Shown piece by piece: positions 24,830 through 33,354 of a stretch of DNA of 64,000 nucleotides. The notes beneath the pieces were generated by a model. It was not told where the DNA came from. It saw nothing but the letters and a program-made list of their open reading frames with translations, and did not search any database. A program made the translations under genes and the position numbers. The first letter of the stretch is position 1. Every line of letters begins with the position of its first letter. This DNA comes from VRUE01 sp963707965. Lineage in GTDB: Bacteria > Actinomycetota > Thermoleophilia > Solirubrobacterales > 70-9. The stretch covers positions 124,001 through 188,000 of the forward strand of contig CAVPRR010000007.1 of NCBI GenBank assembly GCA_963707965.1, given 5' to 3'.

Positions 24830-24930
24830 GTGCTCGCTTATCTAGCTCGACAGCTTGGGCCCAGAGCTTGAGTCCGGAAATCGGTAAACCGCAGGCGCTG
24901 GGCGCAATCGTGCGGGTGCCGGGTCCGGCC

Positions 24931-25005
24931 CGGCGCCGCTGCGGGGTCGATCGTTTCGCGCCGCTCGGGGGTCGATCGTTTGGCGCCGCTGAGGGGTCAA
25001 TCGTT
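24931..25005. repeat. three 25-bp tandem repeats at the end of the second pilT
   Basis: The unit GCGCCGCTNNGGGGTCRATCGTTTS occurs three times in a row. The copy nearest the gene contains the stop codon of the second pilT (TCA at 24997-24999 on the plus strand); the other two have CGA in place of TGA. The segment has therefore been copied outward from the 3' end of the gene. Confidence 0.9.
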
Positions 25006-26116
25006 TGGCTGGCCGGCGAGCTGCTCGATGCCGCTGGCGCGCTGGCCGCCGGCGGCGAGCATCAGCTTGAAGTCGTGCGGGCTGGAGGCGTAGTCGAGCG
25101 CCACCTGCTCGGAGACCTTGCCCTCCATCACGTAGCGCGAGCAGCGACTGGTCGAAGGTGCGCATCCCGTAGTACTCGCCCTCGCCGATCACCTCGGTGA
25201 TCTTGCCGGTTTCCTCGGGGTTGAGGATCAGGTCCTGGACGCGGCCGGTGACGACCAGCACCTCGGAGGCGGGGACGCGGCCTTCGCCGGTGATGTCGGG
25301 GACGAGGCGCTGGGCGATCGCCCCCTTCAGGGTCGAGGCGAGCATCACCCGCGCCTGGTGCTGGAGGTGCGGCGGGAAGAAGTCGATGATCCGGTTGATC
25401 GTCTCGGTCGCGTCGAGGGTGTGGACGGTCGAGAGGACGAGGTGGCCGGTCTCGGCCGCCGAGAGCGCGGTGCGCACCGTCTCCTCGTCGCGCATCTCGC
25501 CGATCAGGATCACGTCGGGGTCCTGGCGCAGGACGCGGCGCATCGCGCGGGCGAAGCTCGCGCGTGTCCGAGCCGACCTCGCGCTGGTTGACGATCGACC
25601 GTTTGTCCTCGTGCAGGTACTCGATCGGGTCCTCGAGGGTGACGATGTGATGCGCGCGGGTGCGGTTGATGTGGTCGATCATCGCCGCCAGGGTCGTCGA
25701 CTTGCCCGAGCCGGTGGTGCCGGTGACGAGGATGATCCCGCGCTGCTCCTCGGCCAGGTTGGTGACGACCTGCGGGCAGGCCGAGCTCCTCGACCGAGCG
25801 GATCTCGAAGGGGATCGCGCGGCAGACGATCGAGATCGAGCCGCGCTGTTTGAAGGTGTTGACGCGGAAGCGGGAGAGGCCGGGGATCGCGTAGGAGAAG
25901 TCGGCCTCGCCCGTCCTGCTCGAATTCGGTCAGCGAGCGCACCTCGGCGATGTCGTGAAAGGCCTTCTCGGTGTCCTCGCCGCTGAGCGGCTCGTGCCCT
26001 CGAGCGGCACCAGCTCGCCGTGCAGGCGAATCGTCGGCGGCGCCCCGACCTTGACGTGCAGGTCGGAGCCCTCCACGCTCGATCAGCGTGCGCAGCGCTG
26101 AGTCGATCTCGAACAT
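24997..26116 (-). pseudogene. second PilT ATPase, multiply frameshifted
   Basis: A second PilT-like retraction ATPase of about 370 residues can be assembled across frames: MFEIDSALRTLIE at 26116, SDLHVKVGAPPTIRLHGELV, GEDTEKAFHDIAEVRSLTEF, Walker A VTGTTGSGKSTTLAAMIDHI, Walker B DPDVILIGEMRDEETV, His box TGHLVLSTVHTLDATETINR, and ending KLMLAAGGQRASGIEQLAGQ, PND. Single-base insertions lie near 26074, 25911, 25773, 25559 and 25138, and one deletion near 25998. Between breaks the protein is well conserved. It is either a recent pseudogene or a poorly read stretch. The intact pilT at 21050-22360 would cover retraction if this copy is dead. Confidence 0.85.
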
Positions 26117-26336
26117 CCCGACCTGTATCGGCAGGCGGCGGGTGGCCTTAACGCTGGCGTGCGTCACGCGTGCCGACCAGTTCTGGCACCCGAGTCGCGC
26201 CAATCGAGGGCGCCCTCTCGGCAGGAATCCAGTGCAGCAAAGTGGCCGGCCGATCAGCAAGCTAGCGGCGGCCGCTACAGCCCTCGACCCTGTCACCTCC
26301 CGCCCTCTGGTCCGGGCAGTGGATGAGGCGTCGCGA

Positions 26337-27443
26337 TCAGGTGACTTCGCGCAGTTTCTGCGCTTCGCCCAGCTGCTGGAGCTTCTTGAGGCTCTGGTTC
26401 TCGATCTGGCGGATCCGCTCGCGGGTGACGTTGAACGTGCGGCCGACCTCGTCGAGGGTGCGGGGGTGCTCGCCGCCCAGCCCGTAGCGCAGCTCGAGCA
26501 CGCGGCGCTCGCGGTAGGAGAGGTTCTCAAGCGCCTCCTTCAGCGCCTCTTTGGTCAGCAGGTCCGCGGCGCGGTCGAAGGGGGACTCGGCCTTCTCGTC
26601 GGCGATGAACTGGCCGAACTCCGACTCCTCCTCGTCGCCGACCGGCTTCTCCAGCGAGACCGGCGCCTGGGCGGAGCGCTTGATCGAGTCGACCTCCTCG
26701 GGGTCGATCCCGGTCACCTCGGCGATCTCCTCCGGGGTCGGCTCGCGGCCCAGCTCGGTGACCAGCTTGCGCTCGGCGCGGCCGATCTTGTTCAGCTTCT
26801 CGACCACGTGGACCGGGATGCGGATCGTGCGCGCCTTGTCGGCCAGGGCGCGGGCGATCGCCTGGCGGATCCACCAGGTCGCGTAGGTGGAGAACTTGAA
26901 GCCCTTGCGGTAGTCGAACTTCTCCGCCGCGCGGACCAGGCCCAGCGTCCCCTCCTGGATCAGGTCGAGGAAGGGGAGGCCCTGGTTGCGGTAGTTCTTG
27001 GCGATCGAGACGACCAGGCGCAGGTTGGACTCGACCATTTTCTGCTTCGCGTCGAGGTCGCCGCGCTCGATCCGCTTGGCGAGTTCGACCTCCTCCGCCG
27101 CGGTCAGCAGCCGTACTTTGCCGATGTCCTTGAGGAACAGCTGCAGGCTGTCCGTGGTCATGTCCGGTTTCAGGTCGAGCGCCTGTTTCTGGCGGCGCCG
27201 GCCTTTTTTGCCGGTTTCGACGGGCATCGCTTCGGCGGCCGCTTTCTGGGCCGGGTCCATGTCCTCGACCAGCTCGATGCCCTGCTTCTCGATGTGGCCG
27301 TAGAGGTCCTCGACGTCGGACTCGTCGAGGTCTATCTCCGACACCGCCGAGGCGACGTCGCCGAATGTCAGCACGCCGAGCTGCTGGCCCCGCTGGACGA
27401 GCCCTTTGATCTCCTCAAGCTCTTGAAGCTCTGCTACCAGCAT
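26337..27443 (-). CDS. rpoD: primary-type RNA polymerase sigma factor (SigA/RpoD)
   Basis: A 368-residue sigma-70 factor with all core regions. Region 1.1-like residues are at the start. Region 1.2 is DSLQLFLKDIGKVRLLTAAE and region 2 is NLRLVVSIAKNYRNQGLPFL then GFKFSTYATWWIRQAIARAL. Region 3 lies around RIPVHVVEKLNKIGRAERKL, and region 4 is ENLSYRERRVLELRYGLGGE with the helix-turn-helix TLDEVGRTFNVTRERIRQIE. This is the organisation of a housekeeping sigma factor, shorter than in streptomycetes. GGAG lies about 7 bases before the ATG. It is transcribed toward the pilus locus but separated by about 220 bp. It is divergent from the YihY gene. Confidence 0.93.
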   Translation of the reverse strand: MLVAELQELEEIKGLVQRGQQLGVLTFGDVASAVSEIDLDESDVEDLYGHIEKQGIELVEDMDPAQKAAAEAMPVETGKKGRRRQKQALDLKPDMTTDSLQLFLKDIGKVRLLTAAEEVELAKRIERGDLDAKQKMVESNLRLVVSIAKNYRNQGLPFLDLIQEGTLGLVRAAEKFDYRKGFKFSTYATWWIRQAIARALADKARTIRIPVHVVEKLNKIGRAERKLVTELGREPTPEEIAEVTGIDPEEVDSIKRSAQAPVSLEKPVGDEEESEFGQFIADEKAESPFDRAADLLTKEALKEALENLSYRERRVLELRYGLGGEHPRTLDEVGRTFNVTRERIRQIENQSLKKLQQLGEAQKLREVT

Positions 27444-27613
27444 CGTGTCTCCACTCGTTTCTTTCCGCTAGGTGGTTAAGTCCTGCCCATGAAAGGCCGC
27501 CGCCGCCGAAAAGTCGCGAAAAAGCGGACCGGCAATGCGGTCCTCGAAGTAAGCGAATCAGCACTGCGATGCCTTCGGGTGGGGGGCCTTTGCCCTCTCA
27601 AACGTCTGTTCGC

Positions 27614-28537
27614 ATGATAGGCGCTTCAGTTTCTGACGTCAACGCCAAGGTGACCAATTTCCCCCGAAATCCCGGTTTTTGGCTGCATGCCTTCTGGCAG
27701 CGCGCCTACCGGGAGAACGTCACCGGGCTCTCGGCAATGGTCGCCTACAACCTGATGCTGGCGGTCTTCCCGTTCGCCCTGCTGATCCTCTTCGTCTTCG
27801 GCCAGGTGCTGAAGATAAAGGGCGTGGAGACGGGGGTGCTGGACGACATGCAGCGCCTCTTCCCCAACGTCGAGGAGGGGACGCTGACCGACGTGCTGGA
27901 CAGGATCGAGGAAAACTCGACCACGATCGGGATCGCTGCCTTCCTCGGCTCGCTTTGGATCGGCGCCTCCTTCTGGGGGGCGATGGACACCGCCTTCTGC
28001 CGCATCTACCACGTCGAATGCCGCGGCTGGGTCGAGCAGAAGCGCTTCTCGTTCGCGATGCTGGCCGTCGTCGTGCTGTTCATCGCCGCCAGCATCTTCC
28101 TGCCGACGATGGAGGGAGCGCTCGTCTCCAGCACCGACCGGCTGCCGTTCGGCCTCGCCAACATAAAGGCGATCGACACCTTGCTGCTGCTCAGCGCCGC
28201 CGTGCTCATAACCTTCGCGATCTGCTGCGTGATCTTCTGGGCGGTCCCGAAGGGCCACATGCCGTGGCGGGCGGTGTGGCCGGGGGCGGCCTTCGTAACC
28301 GCCGCGGCCAGCATCGCCAACTGGGCCTTCCCCTTCTACCTCGCCAACGTCTCCAGCCTCTCGCGCTTCGGCTCCACGCTCGGCTTCATCCTGATCGCCC
28401 TGCTCTGGTTCTACGTCCTCGGCCTTGCGCTGCTGGCCGGCGCGGTGATCAACTCGCTGCGCCACGAGCTGCGCGAGACCGGCGAACTGCCGTACGCGAG
28501 GGCTCGCCCACCGGGAGACTGCGGCTGCGACGAGTGA
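27614..28537 (+). CDS. YihY/BrkB-family inner-membrane protein
   Basis: A polytopic protein of about 307 residues in the YihY/virulence factor BrkB family, whose biochemical role is not settled. Family signatures are AYRENVTGLSAMVAYNLMLA near the start, WIGASFWGAMDTAFCRIYHV in the middle and GSTLGFILIALLWFYVLGLA near the end. Six hydrophobic helices can be counted. The C-terminus ends in a Cys-containing PPGDCGCDE tail. The start is uncertain: ATG at 27614 (used here) or 27569; neither has a strong ribosome-binding site. It is divergent from the sigma factor gene. Tandem repeats begin immediately after its stop. Confidence 0.85.
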   Translation: MIGASVSDVNAKVTNFPRNPGFWLHAFWQRAYRENVTGLSAMVAYNLMLAVFPFALLILFVFGQVLKIKGVETGVLDDMQRLFPNVEEGTLTDVLDRIEENSTTIGIAAFLGSLWIGASFWGAMDTAFCRIYHVECRGWVEQKRFSFAMLAVVVLFIAASIFLPTMEGALVSSTDRLPFGLANIKAIDTLLLLSAAVLITFAICCVIFWAVPKGHMPWRAVWPGAAFVTAAASIANWAFPFYLANVSSLSRFGSTLGFILIALLWFYVLGLALLAGAVINSLRHELRETGELPYARARPPGDCGCDE

Positions 28538-28539
28538 CT

Positions 28540-28633
28540 GACGAGTCGCCTTCCCGCGGAATTGACGTGTCGCCTTCCCCGGATCGGACGTGTCGCCTTC
28601 CCCCGGAATTGACGTGTCGCCTTCCCCGGATCG
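28540..28633. repeat. four 23-24-bp tandem repeats downstream of the YihY gene
   Basis: Units at 28540-28563, 28564-28586, 28587-28610 and 28611-28633 follow GACGTGTCGCCTTCCCC with alternating GGAATT and GGATCG ends, so the array looks like a duplicated 47-bp dimer. It lies in the 182-bp gap between the convergent YihY and egtD genes. No protein is coded across it. Confidence 0.9.
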
Positions 28634-28719
28634 GACGTGCTCGAGATTTTCCACCCATGTGGGGGAAAAGTTGCTGGCACGTCCTGCCAAGGAGTCGCCC
28701 GGTTGGCGGGGCTCGCCGG

Positions 28720-29769
28720 TTACGCCCGGTGCGCGAGGCTGAGGGCGTAGTCGCCGTCTGGGTCCGTGAACCAGCCGCTGAGGGTCAGGCCCGCTTCCTC
28801 GTAGACAGCTTCCAGCCGCTCGCGGGTGAACTTGGCTGAGATCTCGGTGCGCATCTCCTCGCCGGCGGCGAAGCGGACATCGAGGTCGAGCCCATCGAGG
28901 CGGACGATCTGGTCGGTGAGAGAGCGGAGGCGGATGTCCACCCGGGCCTCGTCGACGTCATAGAGGGCGACGTGCTCGAACGCGGCGGGGTCGAAGTCGC
29001 CGCCGAACTCGCGGTTGAGCACCAGCAGCACGTTCTTGTTGAACTCGGCGGTGACGCCGCCGGGGTCGTCATAGGCGGCCTCGAGCCGCAGCGGCTCCTT
29101 GACCAGGTCGGTGCCGAGCAGGATGCAGTCATCAGACCCAAGCAGCGCGGCGAGGCGGCTGAGGAACTCGCGGCAGGCATCCGGGTAAAGATTTCCGATC
29201 GTCCCCCCCAGGAAGGCGATCAGCCGGCCATCGCCGCCGTCGGGGATCCGCTCCAGGTCGTGCTCGAAGTCGCAGACGAGGCCGCGAACTGCGAGTCCCG
29301 GGTACTCCTCAACCAGGGACTCGGCCGTTTCGTGGGTGATCTCCTCGGAAATGTCGACCGGGACGTAGGTCCGCAGGCAGCCGGCCTCGCGCATAGCGCT
29401 CAGCAGGTGACGCGTCTTGGCGGCGGACCCCGATCCGAGCTCGACAAGCGTGCCCGGCTCGCCGGCGGTAGCGACGATCTCGGCCGAGCGGGCGGTGAGT
29501 ATCTCCCGCTCGGTCCGGGTCGGGTAGTACTCGGGCAACTCGGTGATCCGCTCGAAGAGCTGTGAGCCGCGCTCGTCGTAGAAGTACTTGGGAGCCAGCT
29601 CCTTGGGCCTCGCCGTGAGACCGAGCCGAACCTCGCGCGCCATCTTGGCCCCGCCATCGGCCGCCAGGTGGACCTCTATCTCTATCCGGTCTGCGGTCGT
29701 CGTGCGGTCCCCGGTCGTGGTGCGGTCTGCGGTCGTGGTGCGGTCTGCGGTCGTCGTGTCGTTTGCCAT
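28720..29769 (-). CDS. egtD: L-histidine N-alpha-methyltransferase EgtD
   Basis: EgtD trimethylates histidine to hercynine with S-adenosylmethionine, the first step of ergothioneine synthesis. The 349-residue protein has the DUF2260/EgtD hallmarks PKYFYDERGSQLFERITELP and YYPTRTEREIL, the SAM-binding ELGSGSAAKTRHLL, VPVDISEEITHETAE, and FLGGTIGNLYPDACREFL. The N-terminus carries tandem copies of ADRTTT/GDRTTT (about residues 7-30), coded by repeated 18-bp units at 29690-29760, an addition not expected in the family. An AAGGAG site lies 12 bases before the ATG. It follows egtB by 40 bp in the same orientation, so the two form an operon. Confidence 0.93.
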   Translation of the reverse strand: MANDTTTADRTTTADRTTTGDRTTTADRIEIEVHLAADGGAKMAREVRLGLTARPKELAPKYFYDERGSQLFERITELPEYYPTRTEREILTARSAEIVATAGEPGTLVELGSGSAAKTRHLLSAMREAGCLRTYVPVDISEEITHETAESLVEEYPGLAVRGLVCDFEHDLERIPDGGDGRLIAFLGGTIGNLYPDACREFLSRLAALLGSDDCILLGTDLVKEPLRLEAAYDDPGGVTAEFNKNVLLVLNREFGGDFDPAAFEHVALYDVDEARVDIRLRSLTDQIVRLDGLDLDVRFAAGEEMRTEISAKFTRERLEAVYEEAGLTLSGWFTDPDGDYALSLAHRA

Positions 29770-29809
29770 CTGGGCGTCGATCTCCTTGCGTCTCGGCGCA
29801 GCTCGCCGT

Positions 29810-31085
29810 TCAGCCGGCACCCTTCGCGCAACGAAATCCGGCGAAGATCTGGCGTCGCTGCGGCAGGTCCCAGTTGCGAAAGCTGGGACGGATCGTGTTG
29901 GTGCGGGTGGCCCAGGCGCCGCCCCGCAGCACCTTGTAGGCGTCGCCGAAGAAGACCTGCGAGTACTCCGGGTAGGGGAACGGCTCAAAGCCCGGATAGG
30001 CGAGGAAGTCAGATGAGGTCCACTCCCAGACGTCGCCGAGCATCTGCACGGCCCCGCACGCCGTCGGGGCATCGGCGTAGGCGCCCGCGGGCGCGGTGCC
30101 GAAGCTGAGCTGGTCGAGGTTTGCCCGCGCGCGATCGGCCCCCGCGCATGCCGCCTCCCACTCCTGCTCGGTCGGCAGGCGCTTGCCCGCCCAGCGCGCG
30201 AAGGCGGCAGCCTCATGCCAGGAGACGTGGATGACAGGGTGGGCCGGGTCGAGCGGTTCGCGCCGGCCCATCGCGGTGCGGACCCATCCGCTCCCGGTCT
30301 CGCTCCCAGTACATCGGCGGCTCGGCGCCGGTCTCCTCCATGAACCGGAGATACGCACCGTTGGTGACCGGAGTTCGATCGATCTCGAACGGAGCAAGCT
30401 CGACCGTGTGGCGCGGCCGCTCGTTGTCGTATGCAAAGCCGGTGGCGGGGGCCCCGATCGTGTGCTCTCCCCCATCGACCGTGACCATCTCCGGGCCGGG
30501 CCCGGCGGCAGGGGCGAGCTCGGCGCCCGGGACTCGCTCGGCGGCCTCGGCGCCCGGGACTCGCTCGGCGGCGGGGGCGGTGCGCGGTAAGGGCTCGGTG
30601 CGAACCGGCTCATAGCCGTCGACCATCTGCAGGAGCTGCAGCATCGTCTCACTGTGCTGGTGCTCGTGGGCCAGCAGCAGCTCGTAGACGAACCCTTCGC
30701 GCAGCAGCGGGTCCGAGACGTCGGCCCCGATCTCCACCCCGTCGAGCACCTCGAGGGTGCGCTCGCGGACGTCGGAGAGATAGACGCGCAGCTCCGCGTC
30801 ACGGAGAATCGGCAGCTCGCCGCGGGCCCTGCGCGGGTTCTCGATCGCGTCGTAGAGGCGGCCGAGCTCGCCATGCAGCGGCTCGCGGTCGCCGATCGTC
30901 TGCACGAGCCACAGCTCCTCGAAGTTGGCGATGTGACCGAGGTCCCAGGCCAGCGGGCTGAGGATGGGCGAGTAGACGCGGTTGAGCTGCTCGTCGTCAA
31001 GCGGCTCGATCAGCTCCAGCGTCCGCTCGCGCGCCTCCGCGAGCCGAGTCGCGATCGCTTCCTTGGGGCGTGAGACTGACGTCAC
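29810..31085 (-). pseudogene. egtB: ergothioneine sulfoxide-type synthase EgtB, one frameshift
   Basis: EgtB is the non-haem iron enzyme that joins a thiol donor to hercynine. The N-terminal DinB-like domain keeps iron-ligand histidines (LAWDLGHIANFEELWL; LLAHEHQHSETMLQLL). The C-terminal formylglycine-generating-enzyme-like domain ends VLRGGAWATRTNTIRPSFRN, WDLPQRRQIFAGFRC. The frame breaks near 30296: YWERD continues as GSGWVRTAMGRREPLDPAHP only if one base is removed, giving about 425 residues. All key motifs survive, so a base-calling error is more likely than true decay. egtA, egtC and egtE homologues are not seen nearby. Confidence 0.85.
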
Positions 31086-31156
31086 CTCGGTGGCGATCCG
31101 AACACACTAGCGAGGTCGTGTGGTTGGGTGCGGGAGGCCGGTGCCTCCGGAGACTC

Positions 31157-32965
31157 TCAATCCGTCCCCGCGGCCTCGGGGTCGCGCCACACCTGCTTTT
31201 TCCAGGGCGCGCTGATCGCGAAGCGATAGGCGGCGCCGGCCGCGGCGATCGACTCCAGCGGGATCAGGTGGACGCTGGGACCGGGCGTGAGGCGCTCGAT
31301 GTCGATGGCGCCGTCCACGTTGCCGGCATGGCTGCCGCCGGAGACGAGCAGCAGGTGGCTCTCCGGGCCCCAGCCGTTGCGGGGGCGGGCGCCAAGCACC
31401 TCGGCGAGGTCGCGGAGTGGGCCGACCCCGGCGTCGGAGACCCAGTTGGCGACGCTCCTCGTGTGGTTGTAGCCGTGATGTGACGTGGCGCGCTCGTCAA
31501 CCTGGCCACCCGGGCCGATGCGGATCTGCACGCCCTCCCAATCGTCGAGGTGATAGCCGGCGGCGCCGGCCACCGGGACGCCCCGGAATGTCGCCGAATC
31601 GGCGTAGTAGGTCCAGTACTGGATATAGAGACGCCCGGCCCGCGCACCCGAGCAGTCGGCACCCACCGCCTCGGAGGTCTCGGCCGCGCCCGCCCGGCAA
31701 TCGACGACGTGGACGAAGGCGGTAACGGGCAGCCCGCGGTCGCTGCGCCGCACCAGGCCGCTTTCGGGGCCGCCGTCGCAGGCGGTGCTGCGGCAGCGGC
31801 GGAAGTCGACCGGCACGGCATGGGAGCCGTGCTCGAAGACGATCGTCGGCATGTGGCGGCGGACCAGCTTTCCCACCTCCGTGCCGTAGGCGCCGATCAG
31901 CGCCGGCTCATCGCCACAGCTGTCGGCCAGAGCCGCCGCGCAGAGGATCCGCGAGGCGACCGCCCGCGCCAGCGCGGTGCCAGGCACCCGCACTCCGGCC
32001 GCAACCATCCCCAGCAACAGCAGGGCAACGATGAGAAGCAACCCAACCCACTCCACCGTCCCCTGCCCCCGCTCCGCGCGCCCCTTCTGCGCCTCGTCTG
32101 CCCCTCGCCCCGGCACCCTGTCGGAGGGCGGCACCTGCTCGGCGGGCGGCACCTGCTCCGGATCTGAGGGCGGTACCTGCTCCGGGTCTGAGGGCGGTAC
32201 CTGCTCCGGGTCTGGCCGCTGAAGAAGACGGCGAATCTCGGCGGCAACCGACGCCGGATCGCCATCGAGGCGCCGGTCAGTGATGCGGATGACGCGGTAG
32301 CCCGCAACCTGCAGGCGGGCGTCGCGGGCGCGATCGCGCTCGAAGGCGGCTCGATGGTGATGGTAGGCGTAGCCATCAAGCTCAACGATCAACCGCTCGC
32401 TGGGCCAGAGGGCGTCAACCTCACCGCCGAGAATCGAGGCGTTTGTAACCGGCGGAGGCAGACGGTGCTGGCGACAAAAGACAGCAAAGCGGTTCTCAAG
32501 GGGCGAGCGAGTCGTCACCGGCTCTTGCGCGGCGTCGATCAGGCGCCGGATCGGGCGCAGGGCACGACGGCCAGGATTGCGGTCGCAGATCTCCTCCAGC
32601 GCCCGCATCTCAAGCAGTCGCAGCCGATCGGCCTCCTCGAAGGCGCGTTCGAGACGCCCTTCGTCGACGACTTCGGCCACGTCGAAGAGCGTCCGGGCAA
32701 GGGTGGTAACCGGTATCCCATCCCTGACCGTCATGTCCCTCGGATCCAGGCGGCCCTGATGTACACGGATGCCCGGCTTGTCACGGCTACCCCTGGGCCC
32801 AGACTTCGATGCGCCCGACTGCGCGAGCGCACCAGCCCCCAGAGCGACCGCAGCGCTTCGTGGCTGAACACCGCCCCTTCGCCAGAGGCAAGTACGGCGG
32901 CCAACCAGCGCCCGCGCAACGGCACTGTCAAATGACCGAATGGCGTAGACCCCTCTGTGGATCAC
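31157..32965 (-). CDS. fusion: DUF559 nuclease-like domain + pilin-like helix + Vps62-like domain
   Basis: One 602-codon frame joins parts not normally together. Residues 1 to about 250 resemble AbiEi/DUF559 proteins: IHRGVYAI, MTVRDGIPVTTLARTLFDVA, then the Vsr-like fold EVDALWPSERLIVELDGYAY and RDARLQVAGYRVIRIT. A DPEQVPPS repeat (27-bp units, 32123-32215) follows. Next comes ERGQGTVEWVGLLLIVALLL, which looks like a TadE/Flp-type prepilin helix. The last 250 residues have YIQYWTYYAD and GYHLDDWEGVQIRIG, as in Vps62-related proteins. Three single-base insertions (near 32938, 32818, 32790) shift the frame locally in the first domain and cancel out, so residues 12-55 are probably mistranslated. 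It may be two genes read as one. Confidence 0.6.
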   Translation of the reverse strand: MIHRGVYAIRSFDSAVARALVGRRTCLWRRGGVQPRSAAVALGAGALAQSGASKSGPRGSRDKPGIRVHQGRLDPRDMTVRDGIPVTTLARTLFDVAEVVDEGRLERAFEEADRLRLLEMRALEEICDRNPGRRALRPIRRLIDAAQEPVTTRSPLENRFAVFCRQHRLPPPVTNASILGGEVDALWPSERLIVELDGYAYHHHRAAFERDRARDARLQVAGYRVIRITDRRLDGDPASVAAEIRRLLQRPDPEQVPPSDPEQVPPSDPEQVPPAEQVPPSDRVPGRGADEAQKGRAERGQGTVEWVGLLLIVALLLLGMVAAGVRVPGTALARAVASRILCAAALADSCGDEPALIGAYGTEVGKLVRRHMPTIVFEHGSHAVPVDFRRCRSTACDGGPESGLVRRSDRGLPVTAFVHVVDCRAGAAETSEAVGADCSGARAGRLYIQYWTYYADSATFRGVPVAGAAGYHLDDWEGVQIRIGPGGQVDERATSHHGYNHTRSVANWVSDAGVGPLRDLAEVLGARPRNGWGPESHLLLVSGGSHAGNVDGAIDIERLTPGPSVHLIPLESIAAAGAAYRFAISAPWKKQVWRDPEAAGTD

Positions 32966-33354
32966 GTGAAGGCGGCCGATCTCGACCCGGCGCTCGACCG
33001 CGCGAGGACTCGAAGCCCGCGGCGAGGAGCTGCCGGCGGGAGATCACGCCGTACTGGCGGGTTGCCAGCGCCGCCGCCTCTTGTTCACGCTGAGCGTAAC
33101 GCTGCCGACCCTTTCGGCCCGACGTTCAGCGGATCGACCACCCATATGGTGGTCGAGTGCATGGCACGTCCATTGTCTCCCCCCTGGCGCGAGAGATTTC
33201 CGGGTCCGGACGTGGGCGAGGACTCCCGCGCTTGGAGAGGGCCGGCAGGGGCGCGCCGGGGGCTATGCGAACCGGGGAGCGGGGCTTAGCGCCGGGAGCG
33301 GGAGCTATGCGCAGCCGGGGAGAGCCGGGGGCTATGCGAACCGGGGGCCGGCGG
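32966..33354. other. gene-free interval with palindrome and direct repeats
   Basis: No convincing gene is present in these 389 bp. They hold a 9-bp-arm palindrome (33134-33156) and, next to the pntB stop, GC-rich repeats. A 23-bp sequence starting GCCGGGGGCTATGCGAACCG is present at 33255-33277 and 33324-33346, and diverged copies lie between them. Confidence 0.7.
33134..33156. promoter_or_regulatory. perfect 9-bp-arm palindrome, possible operator
   Basis: TCGACCACC-CATAT-GGTGGTCGA is a perfect inverted repeat with a 5-base AT-rich centre, the form of a dimeric repressor site. It lies about 170 bp upstream of the DUF559 fusion gene (minus strand). The core CACC-YATAT-GGTG resembles the inner hairpin at 6634-6648 and 7150-7164. 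No regulator can be assigned. Confidence 0.55.

Noticed and set aside
28540..28633. CRISPR-like array
   Set aside because: Units are directly adjacent with no unique spacers and no cas genes are present; it is a simple tandem repeat.
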